From Acidobacteriaceae bacterium (GTDB lineage: Bacteria > Acidobacteriota > Vicinamibacteria > Vicinamibacterales > CAVVIG01), in assembly GCA_031274845.1 (NCBI GenBank), contig JAISPN010000028.1:1-24517 (forward strand): a stretch of DNA of 24,517 bases, in the 5' to 3' direction. How positions within the stretch are numbered: position 1 is the stretch's first letter; the number at the start of each line of letters is the position of its first letter. The notes under the pieces are model-generated. The model did not search any database and was not told where the DNA came from. It worked only from the letters and a program-made list of their open reading frames with translations. Below, piece by piece: positions 8,573 to 16,281 of this stretch. Made by a program: the position numbers and the translations under genes.

Positions 8573-8832
8573 TGCTTTTTCTCCATCTGTGGACGGGCCC
8601 CGCCGGTCCATGGCGGCAAGATCATGTCTTTAGTGACCGTCATCACGAATCGATACCCTGGGCGAATTTGCAACGTAGGTTGGATGTTCATGTTCTTGCG
8701 CGTGGTTTCCATTCCCACCTGTCCTATTTGCCGGCCGAGTTCCGCCGTGGCAATTTGCTGTGGGTCATAGCCGGTCTGCCCGGTTTGGGCCTGCGGGTGC
8801 GTCATTTGGATGCCGGTGGAAAACGCCGACAA
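8569..8832 (-). pseudogene. C-terminal fragment of a VirB10/TrbI conjugation protein
   Basis: 87 codons from a doubtful TTG at 8832 to TGA at 8569. The segment IATAELGRQIGQVGMETTR and the following NMNIQPTLQIRPGYRF, then TVTKDMILPPW, match the extreme C-terminus of TrbI/VirB10 proteins. In these, the motif 'RNLNIQPT-x-x-I-RPG' precedes a final 'V-T-K/R-D-L' strand. Full-length family members have about 350-450 residues with an N-terminal membrane anchor, so roughly four fifths is missing. The remnant abuts the quinone-reductase gene stop at 8856, with no room for the rest. It was part of the outer-membrane core channel of a type IV secretion system. The frame remains open a little upstream of 8832 into the neighbour, as expected at a deletion junction. 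Confidence 0.72.
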
Positions 8833-8855
8833 CCGTGACGGGATGTCCCGGCGAT

Positions 8856-9833
8856 TTACGGGACGATCACGATCTTGCCAAGCGCGCCCGGCTTCATCAC
8901 CGCGTCGTGCGCGAGCGGCGCGTCGGCGAGCGGGAACGACTGACCGACAATCGGCCGGAGCGCGCCCGTGGCTAGCCCGTTCACGATGCCGTTGTGGACC
9001 AGATGGCAGTCGGCCGCGGCGACGTTGAAGAGCACCATGCCGAGCACCGCCGCTTCGCGCGCCATGACCGCGCGCGGATCGATTTCAATGCGGCCGCGAT
9101 TGCCAATCAGCACGACGCGCCCGCGACGTCCGAGCAGCGTCAGGTCTTTGTCGAGATTGAGGTGCGCGTTCATCTCGAGAATGACGTCGCAGCCACGTCC
9201 GCCCGTGGCGCTGGCGATCTTCTCGAGATATCCGGATTCGTGATGGTTGACGACGAGATCGGCGCCCTGTTCCTTGACCGCCTGGATGCCGCGCTCGGAA
9301 CCGGCGGTGCCAAAGACCGTCATGCCGTGCGCTTTTGCCAATTGCACGGCGGCAATGCCGACGCCGCCGCTCGCGCCGTGGACGAGCACGGTTTCGCCGG
9401 GCCGTGCGTGCGCGATGTTGACGAGCGCATACATCGCCGTGCCGTAAGGCACGCCAAGCGCCGCGCCTTGCTCGAAGCTGACGTTCTTTGGCAGCGCGCG
9501 CACCTGCGTCGCGGCGCACAGCATGTACTCCGCATACGTGCCGGTGCGTGCCGCGCCGGAGCCGTCGTTGAAGAGGTACACGCGGTCGCCTTCCTTTACC
9601 TGTTTCACGTCTGCGCCGACCGCCGCGATTTCACCCGCGCCATCGATGCCGGGCGTGAAGGGGAGTGGCGGCTTGATCGCATACGCGCCGCTGCGAATGT
9701 AGGTGTCGACAGGATTCACACCGGCGGCCCGGACGCGGACGACCACTTGTGATGCCGACGGCGTGAACGATGGTGTCTCTTCGACACGCATGACTTCAGG
9801 TCCACCGAATTCGCGAACGACAATTGAGCGCAT
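8856..9833 (-). CDS. NADPH:quinone reductase-like protein (zeta-crystallin type, MDR family)
   Basis: 325 aa. The N-terminal GroES-like domain has the conserved GVNPVDTYIRSG (38-49) and GIDGAGEIAAVG (62-73). The nucleotide-binding domain carries HGASGGVGIAAVQLAK (152-167), the NADPH-binding motif of quinone oxidoreductases, and NHHESGYLEKI downstream. No structural-zinc Cys cluster is visible, as expected for the zeta-crystallin branch. Predicted activity is NADPH-dependent one-electron reduction of quinones or reduction of enones; the natural substrate is unknown. The start ATG (9833) faces ispG across only 26 bp and has no Shine-Dalgarno. A -10-like TAGCAT at 9841-9846 on the minus strand ends 7 nt before the ATG, suggesting a leaderless message. 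Its 3' end abuts a conjugation-gene stub. Confidence 0.88.
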   Translation of the reverse strand: MRSIVVREFGGPEVMRVEETPSFTPSASQVVVRVRAAGVNPVDTYIRSGAYAIKPPLPFTPGIDGAGEIAAVGADVKQVKEGDRVYLFNDGSGAARTGTYAEYMLCAATQVRALPKNVSFEQGAALGVPYGTAMYALVNIAHARPGETVLVHGASGGVGIAAVQLAKAHGMTVFGTAGSERGIQAVKEQGADLVVNHHESGYLEKIASATGGRGCDVILEMNAHLNLDKDLTLLGRRGRVVLIGNRGRIEIDPRAVMAREAAVLGMVLFNVAAADCHLVHNGIVNGLATGALRPIVGQSFPLADAPLAHDAVMKPGALGKIVIVP

Positions 9834-9840
9834 GAGCCGA

Positions 9841-9850
9841 ATGCTATCAT
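9841..9850. promoter_or_regulatory. Overlapping divergent -10-like hexamers between the MDR gene and ispG
   Basis: In the 26-bp gap, TATCAT (9845-9850, plus; 5 of 6 to TATAAT) faces ispG, and TAGCAT (9841-9846 read on minus; 4 of 6) faces the reductase. They overlap by two bases. A possible ispG -35, TTGAGC, lies at 9824-9829 with a short 15-nt spacer. Assigned by eye. Confidence 0.35.
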
Positions 9851-9859
9851 GAGGAATTC

Positions 9860-11089
9860 ATGTCATTTGTGAAGCTCCACACGACCGTGGGCGTGAACGT
9901 TGGACGCGTCCAGGTGGGCGGAGGCGCGCCGATCGTCGTCCAGTCGATGACGATGACGGAGACGGCCGATGCGGCGGCAACGGCGGCGCAATGCATCGAG
10001 CTGGCGAGCGCCGGATCGGAGATGGTGCGCGTCACGGTGAACACGCCTGACGCGGCGGCGGCGATTCCCGAGATCAAACAGCGGATGCGCGACGCCGGAT
10101 GTGACGCGCCGCTCATCGGCGACTTCCACTACAACGGTCATCTGCTGCTCACGAAGTATCCAGCCTGCGCGTCGGCGCTGGACAAATACCGGATCAATCC
10201 CGGCAACGTCGGCACGGGACGCCGGCGCGACGAGCAGTTTGCGACGATCTGTCAGGTCGCGGTCGCACACGGCAAGCCGGTGCGCATCGGCGTCAACGGC
10301 GGCTCGCTCAATCAGGAGCTGGTCGTCACGCGCATGCAGGAGAACACCGATCGCAATCTCGGCAAGACGTCGGACGAAGTGATCAACGCGTGCATGGTCG
10401 CCTCCGCGGTCGAGTCGACGGCGCTCGCGATGGAAAGCGGACTCACCAGGAATCAGATCATCATCTCGTGCAAGACATCACGGCCGCGCGACTTGATTGC
10501 GGTCTACCGTCAGCTTGCGCGAGAGACGAATCAGCCGCTTCATCTCGGTCTCACCGAGGCGGGCATGGGGACGAAAGGGCTCGTCTGGTCGGCGGCGGCG
10601 ATGGGCGTCCTGCTCAACGAGGGGATTGGCGATACGGTGCGTGTGTCGCTCACGCCGCGGCCGGGAGGCGATCGCCGCGAGGAAGTCTACGCCGCGTGCG
10701 AACTCCTGCAGTCGCTCGGCCTCCGCGCGTTTTCTCCCAGCGTGACGGCGTGTCCCGGATGCGGCCGCACGACGAGCACGACGTTTCAGGAGTTAGCCGA
10801 ACGGATTCAGGGCTACATCCGCGAGCAGATGCCGGTGTGGAAGACGCAGTACGACGGCGTCGAGACGATGACGTTGGCCGTCATGGGATGCGTCGTCAAC
10901 GGGCCCGGCGAATCGAAGGCGGCGAACATCGGCATCAGCCTGCCTGGGACCGGCGAAGCGCCGAACTGTCCGATCTACATCGACGGCACGCACGCGACGA
11001 CGCTGCGCGGGACGTATGAAGAGTTGTCGGCGGCGTTTCAGCACCTCGTCGACGACTACGTCGTCGCGCACTACGCAAGAAAACATTGA
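9860..11089 (+). CDS. ispG: 4-hydroxy-3-methylbut-2-en-1-yl diphosphate synthase (IspG/GcpE)
   Basis: 409 aa. It converts 2-C-methyl-D-erythritol 2,4-cyclodiphosphate to HMBPP, the penultimate step of the MEP isoprenoid pathway, using a [4Fe-4S] cluster. Visible hallmarks are VGGGAPIVVQSMT (19-31), ADIHF-equivalent DFHYN (88-92), RINPGNVG (111-118), GVNGGSL (144-150) and the cluster ligands CPGC (C298, C301) and GCVVNGPGE (C344, with Glu351). The fold is the short bacterial form: a TIM barrel followed by the iron-sulfur domain, without the plant/chlamydial insert. GAGGAA just before ATG gives a Shine-Dalgarno. The TGA overlaps the TTG start of recQ (TTGA), so the two genes should be co-translated. 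Confidence 0.97.
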   Translation: MSFVKLHTTVGVNVGRVQVGGGAPIVVQSMTMTETADAAATAAQCIELASAGSEMVRVTVNTPDAAAAIPEIKQRMRDAGCDAPLIGDFHYNGHLLLTKYPACASALDKYRINPGNVGTGRRRDEQFATICQVAVAHGKPVRIGVNGGSLNQELVVTRMQENTDRNLGKTSDEVINACMVASAVESTALAMESGLTRNQIIISCKTSRPRDLIAVYRQLARETNQPLHLGLTEAGMGTKGLVWSAAAMGVLLNEGIGDTVRVSLTPRPGGDRREEVYAACELLQSLGLRAFSPSVTACPGCGRTTSTTFQELAERIQGYIREQMPVWKTQYDGVETMTLAVMGCVVNGPGESKAANIGISLPGTGEAPNCPIYIDGTHATTLRGTYEELSAAFQHLVDDYVVAHYARKH

Positions 11090-12930
11090 CCGCCCTGCAC
11101 GACCAGACGCTACGCGACACACTTCATCGCGTCTGGGGCTTCTCCGACTTTCGACCGCTCCAGCGTGACGCGATGCACGCGGTGCTCGAACGCCGCGACA
11201 GCGTGCTCGTGCTGCCCACCGGCGGCGGCAAGTCGCTCTGCTTTCAGGCGCCGGCGCTGGTGCTCGATCGCGCGCCCGACGGACGGCACGGCGTCGCGGT
11301 CGTCGTGTCGCCGCTCATCTCGCTGATGAAAGATCAGGTCGACGGCTTGCGCGTCGACGGCGTATCGGCGGCGTACTTGAACAGCACGCAAACGATGGGT
11401 GAACGAGACGCCGTCGTGGCGGCGCTCAAGCGCGACGAGATCCGTTTGCTGTACGTGTCGCCGGAGCGGCTGGTTGGTGAGGGAAGCCACGTCTTCCGGC
11501 GGATGCTGTCGCAGTTCTCGGTGAGGTTCATCGCGATCGACGAAGCGCACTGCATCAGCCAGTGGGGACACGATTTTCGTCCGGAGTACCGTCAGCTTGG
11601 CCGCCTGCGCGATGATTTTCCTGACGCGTCGTTTCATGCGTTTACCGCGACGGCCACCGAACGCGTCCGCGGCGACATCGTCAACGAGCTTCGTCTTCAG
11701 CAGCCAGCGGTGCTGGTCGGATCGTTCGATCGTCCGAATCTGGTGTACCGCGTGTTGAGGCGCGGCGTGCTTCAACAGCAGATCAGCAACATCCTCGCTC
11801 GTCACGACGGCGAAGCCGGCATCATCTACTGCACGTCGCGGCGGGAAGTGGAATCGGTCGCGGAGTGGTTGAAGTCGGAGGGGCACGCCGCGGTCCCCTA
11901 TCACGCCGGACTCTCCGACACCGTGCGCGCGCGGGCGCAAGACGACTTCATCGACGAGCGCGCCGACATCGTTGTGGCGACCGTCGCCTTCGGAATGGGG
12001 ATCGATCGCTCGAACGTACGCTTCGTCGTCCATAACGGCGCGCCGCGGTCGCTGGAGCATTATCAGCAGGAGGCTGGCCGCGCCGGACGAGACGGACTTT
12101 CCGCCGAGTGCGTGTTGATCTACTCCGGCGCCGACTTCGTCCGCTGGCGGCAGATGCTCGAAGGGAACGGCGAGTGGAGCGACAGCAGCCGGACGCTGCT
12201 CCGCGACATGGAACGCTATGCCGCGGGAACGCGGTGCCGTCATCGCGCGCTCGTCGAGTATTTCGGCGAAGCGTGGACGCGCGGCGAGTGCGGCAACTGT
12301 GACTGGTGCCTCAAGGAACTGCAGGCCGTCGACGAAGCGACGACGGTGGCGAGAAAGATTTTGTCGTGCGTCGCGAGAGTGCGGCAGACGTGGGGCGTCG
12401 GTCACGTAACGGATGTGCTCCACGGCAAAGCGACCGACAAGGTGCAGGCCGCGGGGCACGACACGCTCTCGACGTTTGGGTTGCTGCGCGAGGAATCAGG
12501 CGCCGCCATTCGCGGATACATCGAGCAGCTGGTCGCGGATGGCTGGCTGTCGCGTGAGGGCGATCCGTATCCCGTGCTGCGTCTGACCACGGAAGGCGCG
12601 TCGCTGCTCAAGGGCGAAGGACGTTGCGAGCTGTACCGGCAAAGCGAACCGCGCCGGAGCAAATCGCGTACGCGCGGCGAAGGGATCGTGTCGAGCGGCG
12701 CGGATCAGGCGCTGTTTGACGCGTTACGCGCCGTGCGTCTCTCGCTCGCGCGTGAGCGCGGCGTGCCGCCCTACGTCATCTTCCACGACACGACGCTGCG
12801 CGACATGGCGCAGCGCAAGCCGTCGACCCAAGAGGATCTGCACGACATCTACGGCGTCGGCGCAAAGAAGGCCGCGGACTTCGGCGCCGCGTTCCTCGAC
12901 GCCATCAGAGCGTTTCAATCCGGTCATTAG
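11086..12930 (+). CDS. recQ: ATP-dependent DNA helicase RecQ
   Basis: 614 aa. This is a 3'-5' superfamily 2 helicase for DNA repair and restart. Motifs: GFSDFRPLQRDAM (18-30, motif 0), PTGGGKS (44-50, Walker A), DEAH (152-155) in IDEAHCISQWGHDFRPEY, TATAT (187-191), and QEAGRAGRDG (328-337, motif VI). The RQC zinc site is formed by C384, C402, C405 and C408 (ECGNCDWC). A winged-helix region (about 420-510) and a C-terminal HRDC domain (about 538-612) complete the full-length architecture. The start is TTG at 11086, overlapping the ispG stop by 4 nt; no other start fits the family N-terminus. The coupling to an isoprenoid gene is unusual in function but may only reflect a compact genome. A repeat element follows the stop. 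Confidence 0.96.
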   Translation: MTALHDQTLRDTLHRVWGFSDFRPLQRDAMHAVLERRDSVLVLPTGGGKSLCFQAPALVLDRAPDGRHGVAVVVSPLISLMKDQVDGLRVDGVSAAYLNSTQTMGERDAVVAALKRDEIRLLYVSPERLVGEGSHVFRRMLSQFSVRFIAIDEAHCISQWGHDFRPEYRQLGRLRDDFPDASFHAFTATATERVRGDIVNELRLQQPAVLVGSFDRPNLVYRVLRRGVLQQQISNILARHDGEAGIIYCTSRREVESVAEWLKSEGHAAVPYHAGLSDTVRARAQDDFIDERADIVVATVAFGMGIDRSNVRFVVHNGAPRSLEHYQQEAGRAGRDGLSAECVLIYSGADFVRWRQMLEGNGEWSDSSRTLLRDMERYAAGTRCRHRALVEYFGEAWTRGECGNCDWCLKELQAVDEATTVARKILSCVARVRQTWGVGHVTDVLHGKATDKVQAAGHDTLSTFGLLREESGAAIRGYIEQLVADGWLSREGDPYPVLRLTTEGASLLKGEGRCELYRQSEPRRSKSRTRGEGIVSSGADQALFDALRAVRLSLARERGVPPYVIFHDTTLRDMAQRKPSTQEDLHDIYGVGAKKAADFGAAFLDAIRAFQSGH

Positions 12931-12931
12931 C

Positions 12932-13076
12932 TCATCTGATCATCCTCGTCGTCTGGTCATTGATTGATTGGGGGGATGTTTGGATCGTCTGCGCCCGGTC
13001 GCTGCGCTTTGCCCCCTCCCTAAAAAATGACCAGACGCCCAGATCGCCAGGTCGCCAGATGAAGAGATGACCAGAT
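12932..13076. repeat. Octamer-repeat element, inverted pair, locus 1 (behind recQ)
   Basis: The right arm at 13027-13074 is six exact 8-bp steps: ATGACCAG, ACGCCCAG, ATCGCCAG, GTCGCCAG, ATGAAGAG, ATGACCAG. The left arm (12936-12960) holds the same type of units on the other strand: ATGACCAG at 12953-12960, ACGACGAG at 12945-12952, then a 9-bp GATGATCAG. The arms face each other across about 65 bp that includes a GGGGGG run and a CCCCCTCCC run, which may extend pairing. Confidence 0.75.
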
Positions 13077-13193
13077 CCTCTTCGTTTTCTGTTTCTCGCT
13101 GTTCGTATTTTGTCGTTGATGTTCGTTTGTGTCGCTTCATTCGTTTATATCAAGTGACAACAGAACACACGTCCGACATGGACACAACAGCAT

Positions 13194-13199
13194 GGAGAG
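13194..13199 (+). promoter_or_regulatory. Shine-Dalgarno GGAGAG deciding the Big_2 start
   Basis: GGAGAG lies 4 nt before ATG 13204. It supports this start over the in-frame upstream starts at 13129 and 13192. Confidence 0.6.
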
Positions 13200-13203
13200 A
13201 ACA

Positions 13204-14511
13204 ATGACACGGACAGGATTTCTTTACAGCGGAGCGATCGCGATGGCGGCGCTTCTGATGGTGAGCTGCTCGGGGAACAATCCAAACGCTCCTGACAAGA
13301 CCGGGCCTGGCCCCTCGTCTGGAGGAATCACCACCGGCGGTTCAATTCCCCTCACGATCGCGGTGACCGGTATTTCGGTGACGCCCGCCTCGCTCAGTTT
13401 GACTCAGGGCAACAAGGGGACACTCACGGCCACGGTGACGCCCGCCACTGCCACCAACAAAAAGGTGACGTGGTCCAGCAGCAATATCGTGGTAGCCACT
13501 GTGGACGATACCGGGACGGTGACGGCTGGCACTCCGGGAACAGCCACAATCACGGCCACGACGGAAGATGGCGGTAAAACCGCGACCAGCACGGTCATCG
13601 TCAGCATCGACGCCAACCCCAATGCAGGTGTGCTTGCCACTGGCCTTTCGGTGACGCCCACCACGCTCAATCTGACTCAGGGCGATACGAGCACGCTCAC
13701 GGCCACGGTGACGCCAGCCAACGCCACCAACAAAACGGTGTCGTGGTCTAGCAGCAACAACGCGGTCGCGACGGTGGACAATACCGGAAAGGTCACGGCG
13801 GTCGGTGTGGGTGTGGCCACCATTACCGCCGGCGCCGCTTCCTGCCAGATCTGCATTGGCCTGACCGCCACCAGCACGGTGACTGTCACGCCGGCCATCT
13901 CGACAAACCCGCCACCAGCGAGTGTGATCCATGTGACCGGCGTCACGATGAGCCCGTCGGGGTCGACGCACGGCGTGCTGGGACAGACGATCCACCTCAC
14001 GGCGGCGGTGTTGCCCAGCAACGCCTTGAACAAAAAGGTGACGTGGTCTCTGAGCAGAGGCGGCTCCACCGTGACCCCCACTGGTCCCCTTACCGCGGAC
14101 CTTACGTTTGGCACGCAGGACCCGTTCACCGTGACGGTGACTACCGAGGACGGCGGCTTTACCGCCAGCCTCGTGATCATCGCGGTGGATGCTCCGACGG
14201 TTTCCGTCACCGGCGTCTCGATCCTGAACAGTTACGACGGTTCCACGATGAGTGGTACGAATATTCCTCCCTTGGCCGTCGGCTACAAAATCGCACTTGC
14301 TGCGAAGGTGTTACCTGCCAATGCCACGAACACGGCGGTGATCTGGTCCAGCAGCAACAATAATGTCGCCACTGTGAGCAGCAGCGGGTTCTTCACAACG
14401 GTTGGCGCGGGGTCGGCGACAATTACCGTCACCACCGTGGACGGCGGCTATAAAGCTTCGTTCTCGGTGTACGTGCCCCCCACGGAGTTAGTGCCACTGC
14501 CGCCGCGGTAA
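13204..14511 (+). CDS. Surface lipoprotein with four Big_2 (bacterial Ig-like) repeats
   Basis: 435 aa. The signal peptide MTRTGFLYSGAIAMAALLMV ends in a lipobox with Cys22, followed by a Pro/Gly/Ser linker. Four Ig-like group 2 repeats follow at about 54-134, 145-229, 243-328 and 334-424. Repeats 1, 2 and 4 have the signature VTWSSSN (or VSW/VIW) and VATV (or IATI), with an 'A-T-ITATT-DGG' strand; repeat 3 has lost the SSSN turn and has a different central part, and repeat 2 carries a CQIC insert. The protein probably lies on the cell surface, in adhesion or binding. The start is set by GGAGAG. It is flanked by octamer-repeat elements on both sides and converges on apaG. Its composition is Thr/Val/Ala-rich, as usual for such repeats. 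Confidence 0.85.
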   Translation: MTRTGFLYSGAIAMAALLMVSCSGNNPNAPDKTGPGPSSGGITTGGSIPLTIAVTGISVTPASLSLTQGNKGTLTATVTPATATNKKVTWSSSNIVVATVDDTGTVTAGTPGTATITATTEDGGKTATSTVIVSIDANPNAGVLATGLSVTPTTLNLTQGDTSTLTATVTPANATNKTVSWSSSNNAVATVDNTGKVTAVGVGVATITAGAASCQICIGLTATSTVTVTPAISTNPPPASVIHVTGVTMSPSGSTHGVLGQTIHLTAAVLPSNALNKKVTWSLSRGGSTVTPTGPLTADLTFGTQDPFTVTVTTEDGGFTASLVIIAVDAPTVSVTGVSILNSYDGSTMSGTNIPPLAVGYKIALAAKVLPANATNTAVIWSSSNNNVATVSSSGFFTTVGAGSATITVTTVDGGYKASFSVYVPPTELVPLPPR

Positions 14512-14537
14512 CGTCGAATATGTGATGCCCGCGCTCG

Positions 14538-14561
14538 CTGGAAGCCGAACACCGCTTCCGG
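14538..14561 (+). terminator. Possible hairpin behind the Big_2 gene
   Basis: CTGGAAGC and GCTTCCGG pair around an 8-nt loop, with one T-G wobble, 26 nt past the stop. No T-run follows, so terminator function is uncertain. Confidence 0.35.
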
Positions 14562-14593
14562 CGCGCGCGGTTCACGAGTGCCCGGCCGTCACT

Positions 14594-14631
14594 CAATGAC
14601 CAGACGACCAGATCACCAGACGGCCAGATGA
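14594..14631 (+). repeat. Octamer-repeat element, single arm, locus 2 (between the Big_2 gene and apaG)
   Basis: After CA, units ATGACCAG, ACGACCAG, ATCACCAG and ACGGCCAG lie at 14596-14627 in exact 8-bp register, followed by ATGA. The first 24 nt are identical to the locus at 22394. Lies between two converging gene ends; no inverted partner arm seen here. Confidence 0.78.
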
Positions 14632-14632
14632 C

Positions 14633-15088
14633 TTAGTGAATGGTGTACGGTTCCTGCAGTGCGAACGGGGCGATTTCGACGTCAAAGTGGTCGCCGTCTT
14701 CGGTCACCATTTGGTAGGTGCCGCTCATGACGCCGCTCGCGGTCGCGAGCGGGCAGCCTGACGTGTACTGAAACGACTCGCCGGGCACGAGGATCGGTTG
14801 CTCGCCGACGACGCCCGATCCGGTGACTTCCTTGATCTTGCCGGTGACGTCGGTGATGGTCCAGTGACGGCTGATGAGTTGGACGGTCTTTTCGCCTTCG
14901 TTGGTGATGCGCACGGTGTAGTGGAAGAACCACTGTCCCTGAAACGGCTGCGACTGTTCGGCCGCGTACTGCGCGCGCACTTCGACGCGGATGTTGTTCG
15001 TGATCGCTTCGGACGAAGGTGTGGGTCCGAGCTGTTCGCTGCCGTGCGTGTGCTGATCTTTCGAAGACATCCGGGTGACTGCCATCAT
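14633..15088 (-). CDS. apaG: ApaG protein (Co2+/Mg2+ efflux-associated, DUF525)
   Basis: 151 aa if started at the first ATG (15088); another ATG at 15070 would give 145 aa and neither has a clear Shine-Dalgarno. The signature GSGVVGEQPIL (90-100), PGESFQYTSGCPL (102-114) and the FHYTVRITNEG strand (55-65) define ApaG, a single Ig-like (fibronectin-III type) domain of about 125 aa. The N-terminal extension of 20-30 residues is low-complexity and not conserved. The protein is cytoplasmic; in enterobacteria apaG lies next to apaH and is linked to cobalt/magnesium resistance, while the fold also occurs in eukaryotic F-box proteins. Here there is no apaH or ksgA neighbour, so its partner is unknown. 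The stop is 2 bp from an octamer-repeat element. Confidence 0.9.
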   Translation of the reverse strand: MMAVTRMSSKDQHTHGSEQLGPTPSSEAITNNIRVEVRAQYAAEQSQPFQGQWFFHYTVRITNEGEKTVQLISRHWTITDVTGKIKEVTGSGVVGEQPILVPGESFQYTSGCPLATASGVMSGTYQMVTEDGDHFDVEIAPFALQEPYTIH

Positions 15089-15128
15089 ACACGGAACATT
15101 TGCGCCGGCTGCGGCCGCGCGCGTGCGG

Positions 15129-16271
15129 TTACCGGCTCGCGAAGGCGAATCCTAATCCGTAGGTGATGGCGGCTTCGAGAATGCCGACGAGCGTCATCTC
15201 GAGACCGCTGGCCCACCACGACCGTGTCGTGACCATCGCCTTCGACGCGCCGACCGCGAAGTGCGCGATCGTGCTGATGATGAACGACGCAACGATCGCG
15301 GGCATGCCGACCGTGAAGAAGAACGGCACGATCGGAATGAATCCGCCGATGGCGGTGGAGATGGTCGCGGACAGCGTGGCCGTCAGCGGATTGGGAAATG
15401 TTTCTTCCGACAGTCCGAGCTCTTCGTGGACGAGGGCGCGGAGAAACTGCTTCGGCTCCTTCTGAATGCGCTCGGCCATGTTGCGGGCTTCGTCCGGCGA
15501 CAGCCCCTTCAATTGGTAGAACAGTTCAAGCTCCACCAGCTCTTCGTGCGGGTCTTCTTCGATCTCGGCGCGTTCGCGTTCGATTTCGGCTTCGTAGACT
15601 TCGCGTTCCGATTTCGACGCCAGATACGCGCCGGAGCCCATCGAGAGCGCGCTTGCCAGCGTGCCGGCGAGACCCGCGGCGAGGACGACCGAGCTGCCGC
15701 CGGTGTAGCCCGCCATGCCGGACACGATGCCGAACACGGCGCCAAGGCCGTCGTTCATGCCGTAGATCGCGTTGCCGATCCATCCCGTGCCGCGCACGTG
15801 CCAGCGTTCACGTCTGAGGATGGCGTCGAGCGCGGAGCGCGCGGTCGGCGCCGCGCCGCCTGCCAGCGTGCGCAGCACAACGGCGTGGTCGCGTTCTTCA
15901 AACTTTGCTTCTTCGGCAATCTGCCGATCGGCCGGGTCGTTCAAGCGCGCGATCAAGTGGTCGTACTCTTCTTCCGCGCGATTCTCTTCCTGTTCGAGAC
16001 GATGGAGGACGACGTTTGGATCGGAGATCTGCTGAAACCAGGTGAGTCCTTGTTCGACGCTGGCCGGGTCCGGACGGACGCCGGTGGTCGCTTCGATCCG
16101 TTCCGCCCAGCGCGTGGCGTGTTTCTCTTCCTGCTCGGCCAGCCGCGTGAGGATGTCGCGGCGGTGCGAGTCCTGTTCGCGTGCGGCGAGGTGACGGTAC
16201 GTCGCCGCCGCTTCGACTTCGCGGCGCCACATCTTCTGGACGGTTGAGAGATTCGCTGCGTCGAGCGCCAC
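15129..16271 (-). CDS. mbfA: MbfA-like ferritin/VIT1 fusion, iron exporter
   Basis: 380 aa. An N-terminal rubrerythrin/ferritin-like domain (about 8-135) carries the iron-ligand pattern: E20 with nearby Tyr25, EQEEKH (ExxH at 48-51), a Glu cluster at 94-103, and EERDH (ExxH at 126-129). A CCC1/VIT1 membrane domain follows (about 155-380), with GNAIYGMNDGLGAVFGIVSG near 166-185, the cytoplasmic Glu-rich metal-binding helix (SEREVYEAEIERERAEIEED, then PHEEL), and three to four further membrane segments ending GLGFAFASR. The architecture is that of MbfA ('Er-VIT') from alpha-proteobacteria, which exports iron and protects against peroxide; transport direction here is inferred. It starts 10 nt after the ZIP gene stop in the same operon. 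Confidence 0.88.
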   Translation of the reverse strand: MALDAANLSTVQKMWRREVEAAATYRHLAAREQDSHRRDILTRLAEQEEKHATRWAERIEATTGVRPDPASVEQGLTWFQQISDPNVVLHRLEQEENRAEEEYDHLIARLNDPADRQIAEEAKFEERDHAVVLRTLAGGAAPTARSALDAILRRERWHVRGTGWIGNAIYGMNDGLGAVFGIVSGMAGYTGGSSVVLAAGLAGTLASALSMGSGAYLASKSEREVYEAEIERERAEIEEDPHEELVELELFYQLKGLSPDEARNMAERIQKEPKQFLRALVHEELGLSEETFPNPLTATLSATISTAIGGFIPIVPFFFTVGMPAIVASFIISTIAHFAVGASKAMVTTRSWWASGLEMTLVGILEAAITYGLGFAFASR

Positions 16272-16281
16272 GTGAACTCCT

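Larger units (their letters stand above)
12931..13203. other. Intergenic region between recQ and the Big_2 gene
   Basis: The first 145 bp hold a paired octamer-repeat element, listed separately. The region 13077-13145 is markedly pyrimidine-rich on the plus strand with scattered TTCG and TTTG; 13145-13203 is the leader of the Big_2 gene. TTTATATC near 13144-13151 could contain a -10 but no matched -35 was found. No ORF with family resemblance is seen on either strand. Confidence 0.5.

Noticed and set aside
11110..12459. A 449-codon minus-strand frame opposite recQ
   Set aside because: Antisense to all helicase motifs of RecQ, with Arg/His/Val-rich composition.
12932..13076. Octamer arrays as a CRISPR array
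   Set aside because: The period is 8 bp with no spacers and no cas genes; units are degenerate and inverted copies face each other.
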